Of a DNA stretch of 64,000 bases, positions 11,901 to 21,570 are shown one piece after another (position 1 is the stretch's first letter; the number at the start of each line of letters is the position of its first letter). Below the pieces are notes generated by a model, which had not been told where the DNA came from, did no database searches, and saw nothing but the letters and a program-made list of their open reading frames with translations. Location of the stretch: contig CM019697.1 in the NCBI GenBank assembly GCA_009760885.1, positions 28,946,710 through 29,010,709 of the forward strand, in the 5' to 3' direction. Source of the stretch: Achatina immaculata (lineage: Eukaryota > Mollusca > Gastropoda > Stylommatophora > Achatinidae). Made by a program: the position numbers and the translations under genes.

Positions 11901-14900
11901 TGTCCATCTTAGTGCTATTTTTGGTAGTGAGTTGTCAGTCATTCGGAGCACATGTCCCAACCATCGCCAGCGTCTTTCCTCAATAATTGTTGTCAGTGGT
12001 TTCATCTGCATTTCTGCCAATAAGATGTTATTTCTTATGGTGTTTGGCCAAAATATTTTTTTAATTCTACGTAAACATTTAGTCTGGAAAGAATTCAACT
12101 TGTTTTCTATGGTTTTGGTGATTTTCCAGCATTCACTTCCATAGAGTAGTACACTTAGAACATTACTCTTAAATATCCTGATTTTCATATTTATGCTTAG
12201 TTTATTTGATTTCCATATATTCTGTAGCATTGCAAAAGCCTGTTTTGCTCTAGTAAGTCTGCTGTTGATGTCCTCTGTGCTGTCTCCATTTTCTACTACT
12301 CTGCTGCCAAGGTATACAAATTCGTTGACCTCCTCCACTAACTTGTTATCTACTCTGAGTACATTTCTGTTGTTCACATTTTGTTTCATTAACTTTGTCT
12401 TTCCTACGTTGATCTTTAGTCCTATGTTGTTTGCATTCTGGGTTAACTTGTTTATTTTATCTTGCATATCTTTGTGACTGCTTGATAATAGACAAATGTC
12501 GTCCGCAAAGTCAAGGTCCTCCAGCACTGTGTTAAGGGTCCATTGTAATCCTCTGCATTTGTCTGATGTTGCCTCCTTCATTAACCAGTCTACTGCCAAG
12601 ATAAATAATGTTGGTGATAGTACACATCCCTGTTTCACTCCTGTTTGTACCCTAAAGCTGCTGGAGGTATGTTCTCCACAGATAACTTTGCACTGAAAAC
12701 CCTCGTATAGGGCTTTGATTACATTAACTATTTTATGGGGGAGGCCATGCCATCTTAGGATTTTTCACAGTGCATCTCTGTTGACACTGTCGAAGGCTTT
12801 CTCAAAATCTATGAATAATGCATATGTTGTGCTATGCCATTCATTTGCCTGTTCTAATATTTGTCTAAGTACAAATATATGGTCTATGCATGATCTTCCT
12901 TTCCTAAATCCTGCCTGCTCTTTCCGAAGTTTTTCTTCAAGTGTTGGTACAATTCTGTTGATGATTATTCTGCAAAATACTTTACTAGTGAGTGGCAGTA
13001 GGGTAATGCCTCTCCAGTTCCCGCAATCTCTGAGGTCACCCTTCTTTGGTAGTTTTACTATAAGACCAGTTTTCCACTCCTCTGGGGCTTTTTCTAAATC
13101 CGATACTTCCCTACTCTGACTTTAAACATCCTGTCTTATGCTGTTTTCTTCTTTCCATCAATTCATCAATGTTCTTATACATGTTGCAGCTGTTCTCTTG
13201 ATGATGGCGTTCTATTTCCCTGCATTTCTCACTCAGCCATTATTCTTTAGCTTTATTACATTCATTCCTGATTGTGTTGTTCATTTGTTTGCATCCAGTT
13301 GGTTCTCTTTTTAACCTTCTTCTGTCCATCACTTCCAGTATCTTGTCTGTCATCCATGGCTGCTTTGCTTGCCACTTTTTTTCTTTAAAATCTCTTTGGA
13401 TGTCTAATGGATTCCTTGACCATGTCCCACTGCTCATCAAGAGTCTCAATTTTTTTTTTTTGTGGCACTATACCTGATCCTTATTATTATGTTATACTTC
13501 TTATTCTTCTTCGTACGCACAATGGCGATGATGTGTGGTACCCTGATATTTGCAATGTGCCTTTTTGGCTGGATACCTCCGACTTAGCACCTTTCCTTGC
13601 TAAGGCAGACTGTGACCTTGCTTGGACTGTCATAAAGACAGTGATGTAGGCTGCCTTGGCCAAAATTTTGTTTTCTAGCTTCTGGTGGCTGTACCCCATG
13701 TCAGATCTAGCATGCAACGCTGGCTGTCCAGATGGCTTTGAGACAGTTCCACAGAGACTCCGACTTTGGGATGAGGAATCCGACGAGACCCTCAACAATA
13801 TCCACTCCCCACCACCTACAGTCTGCTGGCTGTTTTGTTTACATCATTCTGATAGCCACTGTTGTAAAGACCCATATGTTTGTCACATCCTGGATTCATT
13901 GGTTTCACACCAGATTTTCCTCATCCCCGCTGGCGATCTCCATGTCCCCATCCATCCACCAACCTGACATTACATTTTACAAAAATAACAATTACAATTA
14001 GTGTTGATTGCTACAGGTTTCTTGGCTACAGAAGTGGGTCAGAGTTTTGAAGCAAACAGATCTATGTTCCTTGTCTCACAAAGACTATGTTAAGATAAGT
14101 GTGTTCTTAACACAGTTGTTAACAGGGGGAATTATGCTATACTGTTCTTGCAGGTCTTGGACCATTTTCAATTGTCTTTTCATTCCTTCTCTTTGCTCAT
14201 AGTTTCTTCACTCTGCCCCATAATCTTCCTATTAGCAATGCATGATCAGTGCTGCAATCTGTATCTAGTCTCATTTTTACAGATATTAATGAGTTTCAAC
14301 ATCTGTTGTTGATCATGATATAGTCTGTCTGATTCCACGTTTTCTTATCTGGTGATTTCCATGTCCATAGCCTTCTGGGGCGCTACTGGAACCATATGTT
14401 TCCAATTATCATTCTATTGTTTTCTGCCCATTCTATTAATTTACCAACTCATTTCTTTACCCTAGTCCATATCCTGATTCTCCCTCCTGACCTGTCCCTC
14501 CTTTTGAATTTAAATCTCCTTGCACTATGTTGACCTCATATGGTTTACACTGTCCAACTGTTTCATCCATATCCTTATAAATTTCCTCTATGTCTGTCTC
14601 CTGCCATAAAGATAAATGTCAATACTATGAATACTTAGCAGAAGCAGCAGAGAAAACAGCATATGCAAATGACATGAAAACCTTACACAAAATCACAAAG
14701 CAGATGACAGGTAACCTCAGCACAAGATGTGAGAGTGCAATAAGGACACATAAGGGACAACTGATCAGTGGAGAAAGAGAAAAAATTGAAAGATGGAGGG
14801 AACACTTTAACACCCTACTAAACAGAACACAAGCAGCACAAACAATAGACATACCTGAAGCAAAAAATGGAACTAAACATCAATACAAGACCAATAACAA

Positions 14901-16391
14901 TAAGTGAAGTAAAGGAGCCAATAAAGAAGCTAAAATTAGACAGGGCACCAGGTGGAGATGAAGTGACTACTGAGATGTTGAAAGCAGAAGAAACAGAAAC
15001 ACCAAAACAACTCTATCAGATACTACAACATATTTGGGATTTAGAAAGAGCTCCAGAGGAGTGAAAAACTGGCCTTATAGTAAAACTACCAAAGAAGGGT
15101 GACTTCAGAGATTGCAGGAACTGAAGAGGCATTACCCTCCTGCCACTCACCAGTAAAGTATTTTGCAGAATAATCATCAACAGAATTCTTGAGGGAAAAC
15201 TTCAGAAAGAGCAGGCAGGATTTATGAAGGAAAGATCATGCGCAGACCACATATTTTTACTTAGACAAATATTAGAGCAGGCAAATGAGTGGCATAGCAC
15301 AAGGTATGCACTGTTTATAGATTTTGAGAAAGCCTTTGATAATATCAACAGAGACAGATGCACTGTGGAAAATCCTAAGATGGCATGGCCTCCCCCATAA
15401 GATAGTGAATGTAGTCAACGCCCTATATGAGGGTTTTCAGTGCAAAGTGATCTGTGGAGAACATACCTCCAGCAGCTTTAGGGTACAAACAGGAGTGAAG
15501 CAGGGGTGTGTACTATCGCCAACATTTTTATCTTGACAGTAGACTGGTTAATGGAGGAGGCAACATCAGACAAATGCAGAGGATTACAATGGACCCTTGA
15601 CACAGTGCTGGAGGACCTTGACTTTGCAGACGACATATGTCCACTATCAAGCAGCCACAAAGATATGCAAGATAAAATAAACAAGCTAACTCAGAATGCA
15701 GACAACACAGGACTAAAGATCAACGTAGGAAAGACAAAGTTAATGAAGCAAAATGTGAACAACAGAAATGTACTCAGAGTAGATAGCAAGTTAGTGGAGG
15801 AGGTCAATGAATTTGTATACCTTGGCAGTAGAGTAATAGAAAATGGAGACAGCACAGAGGACATCAACAGCAGACTTCTAGAGCAAACCAGGCTTTTGCA
15901 ATGTTGTAGACTATATGGAAATCTAAAAAACTAAGCACGAAGACGAAAATCAGGACGTTTAAAAGTAATGTTCTAAGTGTACTACTCTATGGAAGTGAAT
16001 GCTGGAAAATCACAAAACCATAGAAAACAAGTTGAATTCTTTCCAGACTAAATGTTTATGAAGAATCAGACAAATATTTTGGCCAAACACCATAAGAAAT
16101 AACATCTTGTTGGCAGAAATGCTGATGAAGCCACTGACAGCAATTACTGAGGAAATATTCTGGCAATGGCTGGAACATGTGCTCCAAATGACTGACAACT
16201 CACTACCAAAAATAGCACTAAGATGGACACCACAGGGGAACAGAAGTAAGGGTAGACCAAAAGAGACATGGTGAAGAACAACAGAGAGCATGTTGAGCAA
16301 TAGAGGGCTCACCTGGGCAAGAGCGGAAAAAAAGGCAAAAACCTTTGTGGAAAACCATTGAGGAAGCCCAATGTGCCCTGGGCACTTAAGG

Positions 16392-16429
<38 letters not shown>

Positions 16430-18089
16430 TTTGTCTCCACACTATCTGCTATTGGCGTGTATATCTGGATTAAGTTTGTATGCAGGGTATACTTTCATCT
16501 TTACTAGTAAGACCCTATCTGATATGCTCCAGAATCCTTTAACGGACCCTGCTGTCTCTTTATCCAAAATGACCGCTAATCCATGTTTGTATTTGTTACC
16601 TCCTGAGCCCATTATATACAGTAAAATTAAAACCTATTGCTAAAATAAAACTGTTGTTATGTTTACCACAAAATGGAATAGAAGAAACAAAGCTGCTGTA
16701 TTTTTCACACTGTGAATTTTCTTATGGAGAAAGAGCAAACTTCTAGTCAGAAGCTTCTTAAAAAACTCAACGTAAGTCTCATCACAGTTTACTTTAGTCA
16801 TTAACATTACTTTTTGGGTGCTCTCAGGAGTTGAGTTTTGCTACACCATGAGGGAAAATATTCTTACAGTGGTAGCATTGGTTCCAAAAAGAAAGGAAAC
16901 TTCAACACATCAGAGAAAGTAGTATGGTTATTGTTGAAGTGAGAGACCATTTTAACCCATCTTTGAGTTGGCAAAATTTTATTAACAATCTCTACTCAAA
17001 AACTCTTTTACAAACTGCTTCATGCATACAAATTCATTATTTTCAGTCAATTGAACAGATCTTACATCCTTTCTGTGCCGTTAAACGTCACATAGGGCTC
17101 ACATAGTTTGCCAAGTTTTCCTGTTCTCAGCGAGTCTTTCAGCTTCATCAAGGGATGTTATGCCCACTAAACTGGCTTCTCTTAATAATGTCCTCTTTAG
17201 AGTTTCACATAGTTGGCTTCTTTTTCTTTGGCCTGTTGTGCTTCACTTGATGGCTTGTTTTGGTATTCTCTGATTGTTTCTTCTCATCACATGGCCTACA
17301 TATGTCCATTTTCTTTTTCTTGATCACCCATGAGACAGGTTGTTGTTTGCTCATCTGTCTTATCTCTGCGTTGTTCTTGAATTTTTTCCACTTTATATCA
17401 AGTACTTTCCCTTAGGCAGATAGTACAGTTTTAATCACAAAAGTTGAAGTACTTTCAATATCTTCCTATGAAAGTGTTCCAGTATACTCATATATAGTTT
17501 TCAAGTAATAGAGAGCATTTTCCTAGAATGAGAGAGAGTGGCAGGAAACTTATATCTATTATGAGGTAGATCTTCTTCTCTTTCCACTGTTTCAAGGATT
17601 GTCTTAACGAGTGAAGGAAAGAGTTTTCAACTTTTGACACCAAGGTAATTTTCAACCTATAAATGCTATCAATCATATCAAAACAGTGGCTGTCTGTCCT
17701 GCCTTTTTCACCACTTCTTTGAATGATGAAGCCTGGCTGTGAATAAAGTACAATGATACTTCAGGGAACATACAAAAGGGTTTCAAAAGAAATTCAAGAA
17801 AACAGATTTTAAAATTATCAGACGATATCAGTCGTTAAACTCACAGGAATGCTTGTGAAATGCAACTCTTCAAATAAAGTTCTGATAATGTCATTTGAAA
17901 CTGTTATCTGCAAAGATACTATACTCACAAACGAAAAAATACATGTTAGAGAACTTGAAGAAGCAACTTTTTAAAACATTCCCTTACCTCTACCATTGAG
18001 CATGTCTGAAAGGCTGTAAAAATAAGCATAAAAGACAGTCCCAGCACAATAATATTATACAGCCTTAAATCGTAACACATCCCCGCCAT
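2879..18089 (-). CDS. MFSD11: MFSD11 / UNC93-like protein, 5' part (four exons; gene continues beyond position 1)
   Basis: Four minus-strand exons (17988-18089, 11354-11412, 10855-10962, 2879-2958) join in frame to give about 116 residues. They match the N-terminal quarter of MFSD11, a multi-pass membrane protein of the UNC93 branch of the major facilitator superfamily whose substrate is unknown. Shared marks include LYNIIVLGLSFMLIFTAFQT in the first membrane segment, GSGYTS, IIYAVFSVSN, APSVV, GP..SMF, and WSLYLGSVLVGFGAA in the fourth membrane segment. Phases agree at every junction (Thr-Ser codon split after exon 2, Phe codon split after exon 3). The next exon (expected V/LW.AQG) is not in positions 1-2878. 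The introns are filled with LINEs, a minisatellite and a TE nest. The gene diverges from CHMP6. Confidence 0.88.
2959..3855. other. MFSD11 intron 3, no recognised feature
   Basis: AT-rich intronic sequence with no open frame, repeat boundary or RNA signature that I can support. 2661-2878, between the minisatellite and exon 4, is likewise plain. Confidence 0.5.
3856..6374 (-). mobile_element. L-E I-clade-like LINE, 5' half (5' end intact, 3' part missing)
   Basis: Read on the minus strand from 6374: a 5' UTR-like region (about 5690-6374); an EN domain starting VMQWNAESVSS, with IQETHL near 5393-5674; LNYYGPND, CGDFNSHSQSWGC and GGNDHRPV near 4911-5405; then linker and RT N-terminus to 3885 (SKLKPRKSQGPDGVSNEMIK, YRLISLTSCLCKTME). 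Homology with the copy at 61340-64000 ends near 3856, so RT motifs after finger 2, and RNase H, are absent. The 5' end starts CCCCTG, as in the 632-bp derivative at 13499-14130. Confidence 0.85.
6375..7563 (-). mobile_element. L-I RTE-like LINE 5' part with U2 snRNA-like head
   Basis: Minus strand. From 7563 to about 7400 the sequence resembles U2 snRNA (separate entry). It continues without a break into a GC-rich 5' UTR (7205-7400). An EN start follows (RFGTWNIRSLYRQRAAKELA, 6997-7200), then NVHAPAEDTEDEVKDEF (6746-6982) and the EN C-terminal piece containing WKSPD and IDHIL near 6480-6540. The type is that often mislabelled as craniofacial development protein 2. RT is missing: the element stops where L-E begins. 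Confidence 0.75.
7400..7563 (-). ncRNA. U2 snRNA-derived sequence (pseudogene) fused to LINE 5' end
   Basis: Read on the minus strand from 7563: GTCGCTTCATGGCCTTTTGG, then CTAAGAT, a diverged stretch with about 2 extra bases, AGTATCTGTTCTTATCA and TTAATATCTGATAC. This follows U2 nucleotides 1 to about 67 (5' end, stem I, branch-site region, stem IIa) with few changes. The stem IIb region is missing. GATTTTTAGA resembles the Sm-site region, and a GGGGCTTGCCCC hairpin resembles the conserved GGAGCUUGCUCC of stem III. The branch-pairing GUAGUA is TTAGTA here. Diverged and lacking the central stems, so a pseudogene or retro-copy rather than a working snRNA. Confidence 0.72.
7564..9042 (+). mobile_element. 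L-G LINE RT region (decayed)
   Basis: Plus-strand RT pieces in order: RWKEYFEKLLN near 7618; a finger with NNKPNGLGGIAAELIKEGG (7708-7923); YQAGFRKNRSIIDQIF near 8040; FKKAYDSIDW near 8155; GLKQGDTLSPLLFNL and the catalytic YADD near 8412; then a thumb with YLGTTF and MYGSETW (8496-8828). Several stops. It is interrupted by an L-D 3' end and resumes at 9426. Confidence 0.8.
9043..9425 (+). mobile_element. L-D LINE 3' end inserted in L-G
   Basis: Begins at GCACAAAAATCATTGGAAGC exactly as within L-D at 27186. It encodes the C-terminus ([17 protein letters not shown] ... [12 protein letters not shown] ... NASRHGT, stop at 9410) and ends in a TGATGA tail to 9425. A frameshift (extra A's) lies near 9160. 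The flanking sequence on both sides belongs to L-G. Confidence 0.85.
9426..9640 (+). mobile_element. L-G LINE 3' end
   Basis: Continuation of L-G after the L-D insert: SSGRPRQRWKDNIEEDIKEI followed by a short GAAGAAGAAA-type terminus near 9600-9615. RGRP-RW is the usual LINE C-terminal pattern. Confidence 0.65.
9665..10505 (-). mobile_element. L-A LINE RT fragment
   Basis: Minus-strand [22 protein letters not shown] (10274-10501), FIDFKKAFDSIHRDSWWRIL and TGVKLGCILSPLLFGTAMDF (9982-10317). It then passes to a thumb remnant near 9670-9760, matching L-A at 31900-32050. The FADD region is deleted or frameshifted. No 3' tail. Confidence 0.8.
10855..10962 (-). CDS. MFSD11: MFSD11 exon 3
   Basis: Acceptor ATATTTCAG, donor GTGAGT. 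It encodes LGIIYAVFSVSNWAAPSVVS and then FAGPRVSMFFGSLLY, covering membrane segment 2 and the start of segment 3. It is 108 nt long. It starts with the last base of a Ser codon and ends with two bases of a Phe codon. Confidence 0.88.
11354..11412 (-). CDS. MFSD11: MFSD11 exon 2
   Basis: Acceptor ATTTCAG. It encodes KTVLDSEAKDANFTGSGYT plus two bases (AG) of the next Ser. The donor GTGGAA is weak. It matches the family's loop ending in GSGYTS. NFT is a possible N-glycosylation site in the extracytosolic loop. Confidence 0.85.
11717..13101 (-). mobile_element. L-C LINE, 5'-truncated, flanked by 11-bp TSD
   Basis: 1385-bp insertion. TSD GATACTTCCCT occurs at 11706-11716 and 13102-13112. On the minus strand it carries the RT palm ([11 protein letters not shown] region near 12790, [18 protein letters not shown] near 12500) and a 300-residue open frame at 11736-12638. 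That frame ends ...KTLAEAPCALGT, followed by GGTTCAGAGAGAG, the AG-repeat 3' tail. The frame is interrupted at an in-frame TGA near 12766. Confidence 0.9.
13499..14130 (-). mobile_element. 632-bp non-autonomous derivative of L-E, flanked by 13-bp TSD
   Basis: TSD ATTATGTTATACT (13486-13498) / ATTATGCTATACT (14131-14143), one mismatch. From 14130 to about 13525 (minus strand) the sequence matches the L-E 5' region at 5783-6374. The last 25 bp toward 13499 resemble the L-E 3' terminus (GCGTACGAAGAAGAA, compare GCGAACGAAGAAGAAG at 61375-61350). All of EN, RT and RNase H is missing. Non-coding. Confidence 0.75.
14602..16431 (+). mobile_element. L-C LINE, 5'-truncated, decayed, with long AG tail
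   Basis: TSD TGTCTCC at 14595-14601 and 16432-16438. Plus-strand order: YLAEAAEKTAYANDM (14590-14907), the RT finger (14867-15064), palm ([13 protein letters not shown] near 15490), FADD near 15625, LGSRV near 15820, then the C-terminus and an (AG)n tail at about 16394-16427. There are several stops and a frameshift near 15885. Confidence 0.87.
16613..17060. other. MFSD11 intron 1 sequence, nothing recognised
   Basis: AT-rich, no supported features. The stretch 17421-17987 next to exon 1 is also plain intron sequence. Confidence 0.5.
17061..17420 (-). mobile_element. L-A LINE 3' end
   Basis: Minus-strand L-A C-terminus and 3' UTR: homologous to 32085-32460, including the HVMRR region and the ACGGCACAGAAAGGATGTAA terminus near 17060-17090. 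Non-coding remnant, AT-rich flanks. Confidence 0.8.
17988..18089 (-). CDS. MFSD11: MFSD11 exon 1
   Basis: 34 codons starting MAGMCYDLRLYN and ending FTAFQTCSMVE, followed by donor GTAAGG. The start ATG at 18089 is chosen because it gives the family's short N-terminus before membrane segment 1. A second Met three codons later is possible. Confidence 0.88.
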
Positions 18090-18264
18090 CTTGAGCGTAT
18101 CACATGATCGTCACGTTATTTCTTGTGGGAACACGAACATTTAAAATTGTTTGTTTGCGTTATGAAGTGAAAACTTGCTTAGAATATAAACAAATATTAC
18201 ATACACGGTTTTATTGTTACATGCACATTTTATTGCAGAAATTTAATATAGGTTAAATAAGGTC

Positions 18265-18312
18265 ACCCATGGCGAAAGTCGGGGGTTCGAATCGAAAGTC
18301 CTCAAAAGTGAG
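18265..18312 (+). mobile_element. tRNA-derived SINE fragment (B box)
   Basis: CACCCATGGCGAAAGTCGGG then GGTTCGAATCG: the second half of the tRNA-like head seen in the SINE at 36974-37237 (GGCAAAGGTCGGGGGTTCGAATCC). No body or A box remains. Confidence 0.5.
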
Positions 18313-18429
18313 GAAAAGAGTATTACAGTGTTATATAGAGCCAGTATTACACCAGTCCAGCTCATAGTTAGCACCTGGAATAGAGAATTTTGGAAAATCA
18401 TGACAGCCAACCCTGTCTGCATGGCACTG

Positions 18430-18852
18430 TATAAATGGATCGCTAGATGGCTGTGAATCTTGGACAGTCAACAAAATGATGACAAAGAAACTGGAAGCAA
18501 CAGAGATTGCGTGGTTTTGGAGAAAGATACAGTAAATACCCTGGACAGACAGAAAAAAAAAAGCAGACAAAGAGGTCCTCAAATAAATTTTAGAACAAGG
18601 AAAACTAGTTAAAATGATAAGAAAATGACAATCAAAATTTCTTGAGTATGTCACGAGTAGACAAAAGCTGGAGAACATAGTAATGACTGGAAAATTCAAA
18701 AGGGAACAAGAAAAGACAAAGACCAAAAGAAAAATATCTCAGAAGACTGAACAAGTGGCATGGAAAAAGAATAGCATCCGAATGAAGCGGCAACACCAAG
18801 GACCGCACAATACAGAGAAGCACGAGTTACCAACGCACGACACATTATTATC
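18430..18852 (+). mobile_element. RTE-like LINE 3' fragment (decayed)
   Basis: Plus-strand remnants of a LINE C-terminus, broken by stops: CESWTVNKM, LEATEIAWFWRKIQ, IPWTDRK, and a terminal GMEKE-type segment to about 18850. It resembles the thumb and C-terminus of L-D but is too divergent to assign to a named copy here. Confidence 0.55.
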
Positions 18853-18856
18853 TTAT

Positions 18857-19085
18857 ATCCTTCCCGTGCCGTTAAACGTTACATAGGGCTCGCAAGGTAG
18901 TTCGCCAATTTTTCCTGTTTTCGGCGAGCTTTTCAACCTCATCAAGGGATTTTATGCCTATTAATTTGGCCTCTCATAACAATGTCCTCTTTAGAGTTTC
19001 ACGTGGTCGGCCTCTTTTTCTTCGGTCTATTGTGTTCCACTTGACAGTTTGTTTTGGGATTCTCTGATCGTTTCACATGTCTCAC
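18857..19085 (-). mobile_element. L-A LINE 3' end (short)
   Basis: Minus strand, same 3' segment as 17061-17420 and 30497-30725: GTAACGTTTAACGGCACGGG, then AAGGATATAAGATAATA at the tail, followed inward by the RGRP-type C-terminus. It lies in the MFSD11-CHMP6 intergenic region. Confidence 0.8.
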
Positions 19086-19108
19086 AACTGACCAACACCT
19101 ACCCTTTT

Positions 19109-19792
19109 CCCGTGCTGGAGGAAGAAACACGGACGTGTTCTAGAGTGCCCGAGTAAAAAACGCGGGTCTTGCTCTGTAAGGGGGTCTAGTTGTAAAATGG
19201 AATGGAAAACAGTAGTTCCATGTACTTCCGTATACTTAATATGGTTCAAAGTATAGCTAAATGAATGAAAATTTCACAAATGCAGAGTTTTTTAGGAAAA
19301 AAAAGAAGTAATGTGATGTTTTTAGACACTGATTGTGGCCAGCTCACCATCGGCTAGGTCTAGATCTGCGCTACTTACCATCTGAGATGTGTAGATCTAC
19401 TTGTCGATCTCGTATTGTGATTCCGTATTGCATTCTCGCTGAATGAATGTCTGAACTAACCTCCTAACTACTTCTCCAGTCGTCTAAATATGTCTAGATC
19501 TACTTAGAAAACATTCAAGAGCAGCGGGGTGGCCATAGGCTATGTCCATACCCCTATCTACATCGTCAAAAATTGAAAAATTTCCATGCTTCTCGTCCTT
19601 TTTCTCGCTCGGCATCGCTGGTAACTAGGCACTCTTTCGCCATTTTGAAAGTGTCATCGGAATCGCGGACGAAATATGTACAATCTAAATGTTACACCGC
19701 TTGTTTTAATGAAACAAACAATGTCACTAAAGCGACCATACGGTAGCTTCGGGACACCGGAAGTGTCACTATATTGACCAAACGCACGGAAA
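19109..19792. mobile_element. piggyBac-type non-autonomous element, degraded copy
   Basis: Nearly identical over about 680 bp to the element at 40602-41304. The outer ends are eroded: the left shows CCCGTGCTGGAGGAAGAAAC instead of the CCGTGCGTTAGAAGAAAC end, and the right stops at ACGCACGGAAA without TTAA. No coding frame. Confidence 0.8.
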
Positions 19793-20034
19793 GATCTAGA
19801 ACTCTCGTGTGTACATAGTTAAGGCTCGCAATGCAAACAGGGCAATGGGCCATCTCAGTAGCCCTGGCTTTCCCCGGCTCCTTCATTGGGCATAGACAAA
19901 CAGACAGATAGATAGATTCTAATATCCCATCACAGAGAAAAAATCTATTTTAATTCGTATGTGTGTTTTATTTTGTTATCTTCTGTTTCTTTGCCCCACT
20001 TGTCAATATTTCTACTCTGTTTACACTAATTCTA
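19793..20034. other. Intergenic, nothing recognised
   Basis: Contains a short GACAGATAGATAGAT run near 19901-19917. No gene or repeat boundary can be supported. Confidence 0.4.
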
Positions 20035-20335
20035 AATGCCATGCCGCGTGGCATAGGTGATCATTTCTCTCCACAATTCCCTATCTTTTGCATTGATTAT
20101 GAGATCCGCTTGTGACTTTCTTCCTAGCCACACTGACAGCCCATCCAGTAACTTCTCTCTGTGTCTTTTCTTCTCTCAGTTTTTCCAGTTGCCACAGTGT
20201 GTTCCAATTTTCCTCTTCTCAGGAAATGTCCTATAAATCTCGCTTGTCTGCCTTTGATGTTTGTTACAATTTGCTTTTTAACTCCAGCCTCTCCTTCTAT
20301 TTACACTATTTACTTTTACTGTATCATGTGCAATC
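20035..20335 (-). mobile_element. RTE-like LINE 3' end
   Basis: Minus-strand C-terminus: REKLLDGLSVWLGRKSQADL, then IINAKDRELWRE, ending near ATRHGM at about 20040. The pattern parallels the L-D terminus ([18 protein letters not shown]) but the family differs. Confidence 0.65.
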
Positions 20336-20337
20336 TA

Positions 20338-20505
20338 TCATGCACTATGTAAAAAGATATGGCATTCAGGTATTTGGCCGAAAGAATGGAAAAGAACTAT
20401 ATTAATACCACTGCCAAAAAAGGGTAACCTGAAATTATGCATAGACTACAGAACTGTTGCCCTGATTAGTAATGCCAGTAAAATTCTGTTAAAAATCATA
20501 ATGTA
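20338..20505 (+). mobile_element. L-B LINE RT fragment
   Basis: Matches L-B at 51894-52062 (CTATGTAAAAAGATATGGCA onwards through the ILLKIIM region), with substitutions and stops. It is separated from its 3' part (21238-21570) by an L-A copy, and about 900 bp of L-B is missing between the pieces. Confidence 0.75.
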
Positions 20506-21237
20506 ATTATAACTTTTGAATTCCATATGTTCTCAAGAATCTTGAAGATTGATGCTGCTTTTGCAATTCTGATTATAACTTCCTTTCTAGTGTGACCATC
20601 CTGGTCTATGTAGCTGCCAAGGTATGCAAATTGATTGACTTCTTCAATATCTGTCCCTTCTATGTGTATTTTTCCATTTTGATTGAGAGGAATTTTCATT
20701 ATTTTTGTTTTGTCCTTGTTAATTTAAAGTCCTATTTTGCTAGCCAGTGAAGACAGGCTATCTGTTTTTTCTTGCATGGAATTCACATTATTACTGATAA
20801 GAGTTATGTCATCAGCAAAATCAAGGTCTTCTAGTTGGGCCCCATGTACCTAGTCAATACCTGTGCAGCATTTTTTCATTATGAAGTCTATTGTAATCCC
20901 AAAAAGTAAAGGAGACAGTATACATCCTTGTTTCACACCTGTTTCAATCTGTAACCATTCACTCATCCCTTCTTCTGTCTTGACTCCACAAACATATCCA
21001 TTGTATAAGTCCTTAATGATGTTGACAATTTTAGATGGTATTCCATATAGACATAAAATTCTCCATAATGAATCTCTGTGTATGCTATCAAATGCCTTTT
21101 TAAAATCTATGAAGTTCAGTATTAATGGTTTCTGCTTTTCAATATGTTCTTCTGGTATTATTCTGAGAGTAAAGATCTGGTCGAGACAGCTTCTCCCTTT
21201 TCGAAATCCTGCTTGTTCTTCTCTCATTGCAGTCTTC
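20506..21237 (-). mobile_element. L-A LINE RT fragment
   Basis: Minus strand: [56 protein letters not shown] (20850-21239), a FADD region near 20805, and then FAYLGSYIDQDGHTRKEV (20496-20699). One frameshift separates the two blocks. Confidence 0.82.
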
Positions 21238-21570
21238 AAATATCATGGACACAAAAAAGAACAAATATATCCATACTACAAGAACTTAATATAGAATAAG
21301 GTAGCTAGAAAAGAGGATTAAAGAAAGAAAACTTAAATATTTTGGACACATTAAACATCATGATAATCTGAGAAAACCATATTTGGAAGGGTACATAATG
21401 GGAAAAAGAAAGAGAGGAAGACCAAGGTGAAGATAGCTGCAAGACACCGTTGATGATCTGCAAATGGATGCCTCAGCAGCAGACCATCTTGCTCACAACC
21501 GAGAGGCCTACAGGACTGCTGTTTGGGAAGCAAAGTTCCACAAGGGACATGCAAATGAATGAATGACAGT
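21238..21570 (+). mobile_element. L-B LINE 3' end, 190 bp upstream of CHMP6
   Basis: Matches L-B 52975-53310: [12 protein letters not shown], the FGHIK-type segment, RKRGRP and the AKFHKGHANE terminus, followed by TGAATGAATGA at about 21553-21567. Stops are present. It ends just upstream of the CHMP6 promoter region. Confidence 0.82.

Larger units (their letters stand above)
11611..16612 (-). mobile_element. L-D2 LINE copy split by three younger insertions
   Basis: L-D2 pieces lie at 11611-11716, 13102-13498, 14131-14601 and 16432-16612. They align in order with the uninterrupted L-D2 sequence at 1-655 and 1366-1870. The pieces are separated by L-C (11717-13101), the L-E derivative (13499-14130) and L-C (14602-16431), each flanked by a repeated target site. 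Coding remnants include WMTDKILEVMDRRR and the preceding QRDFKEKKWQAKQP near 13240-13449. Confidence 0.8.
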
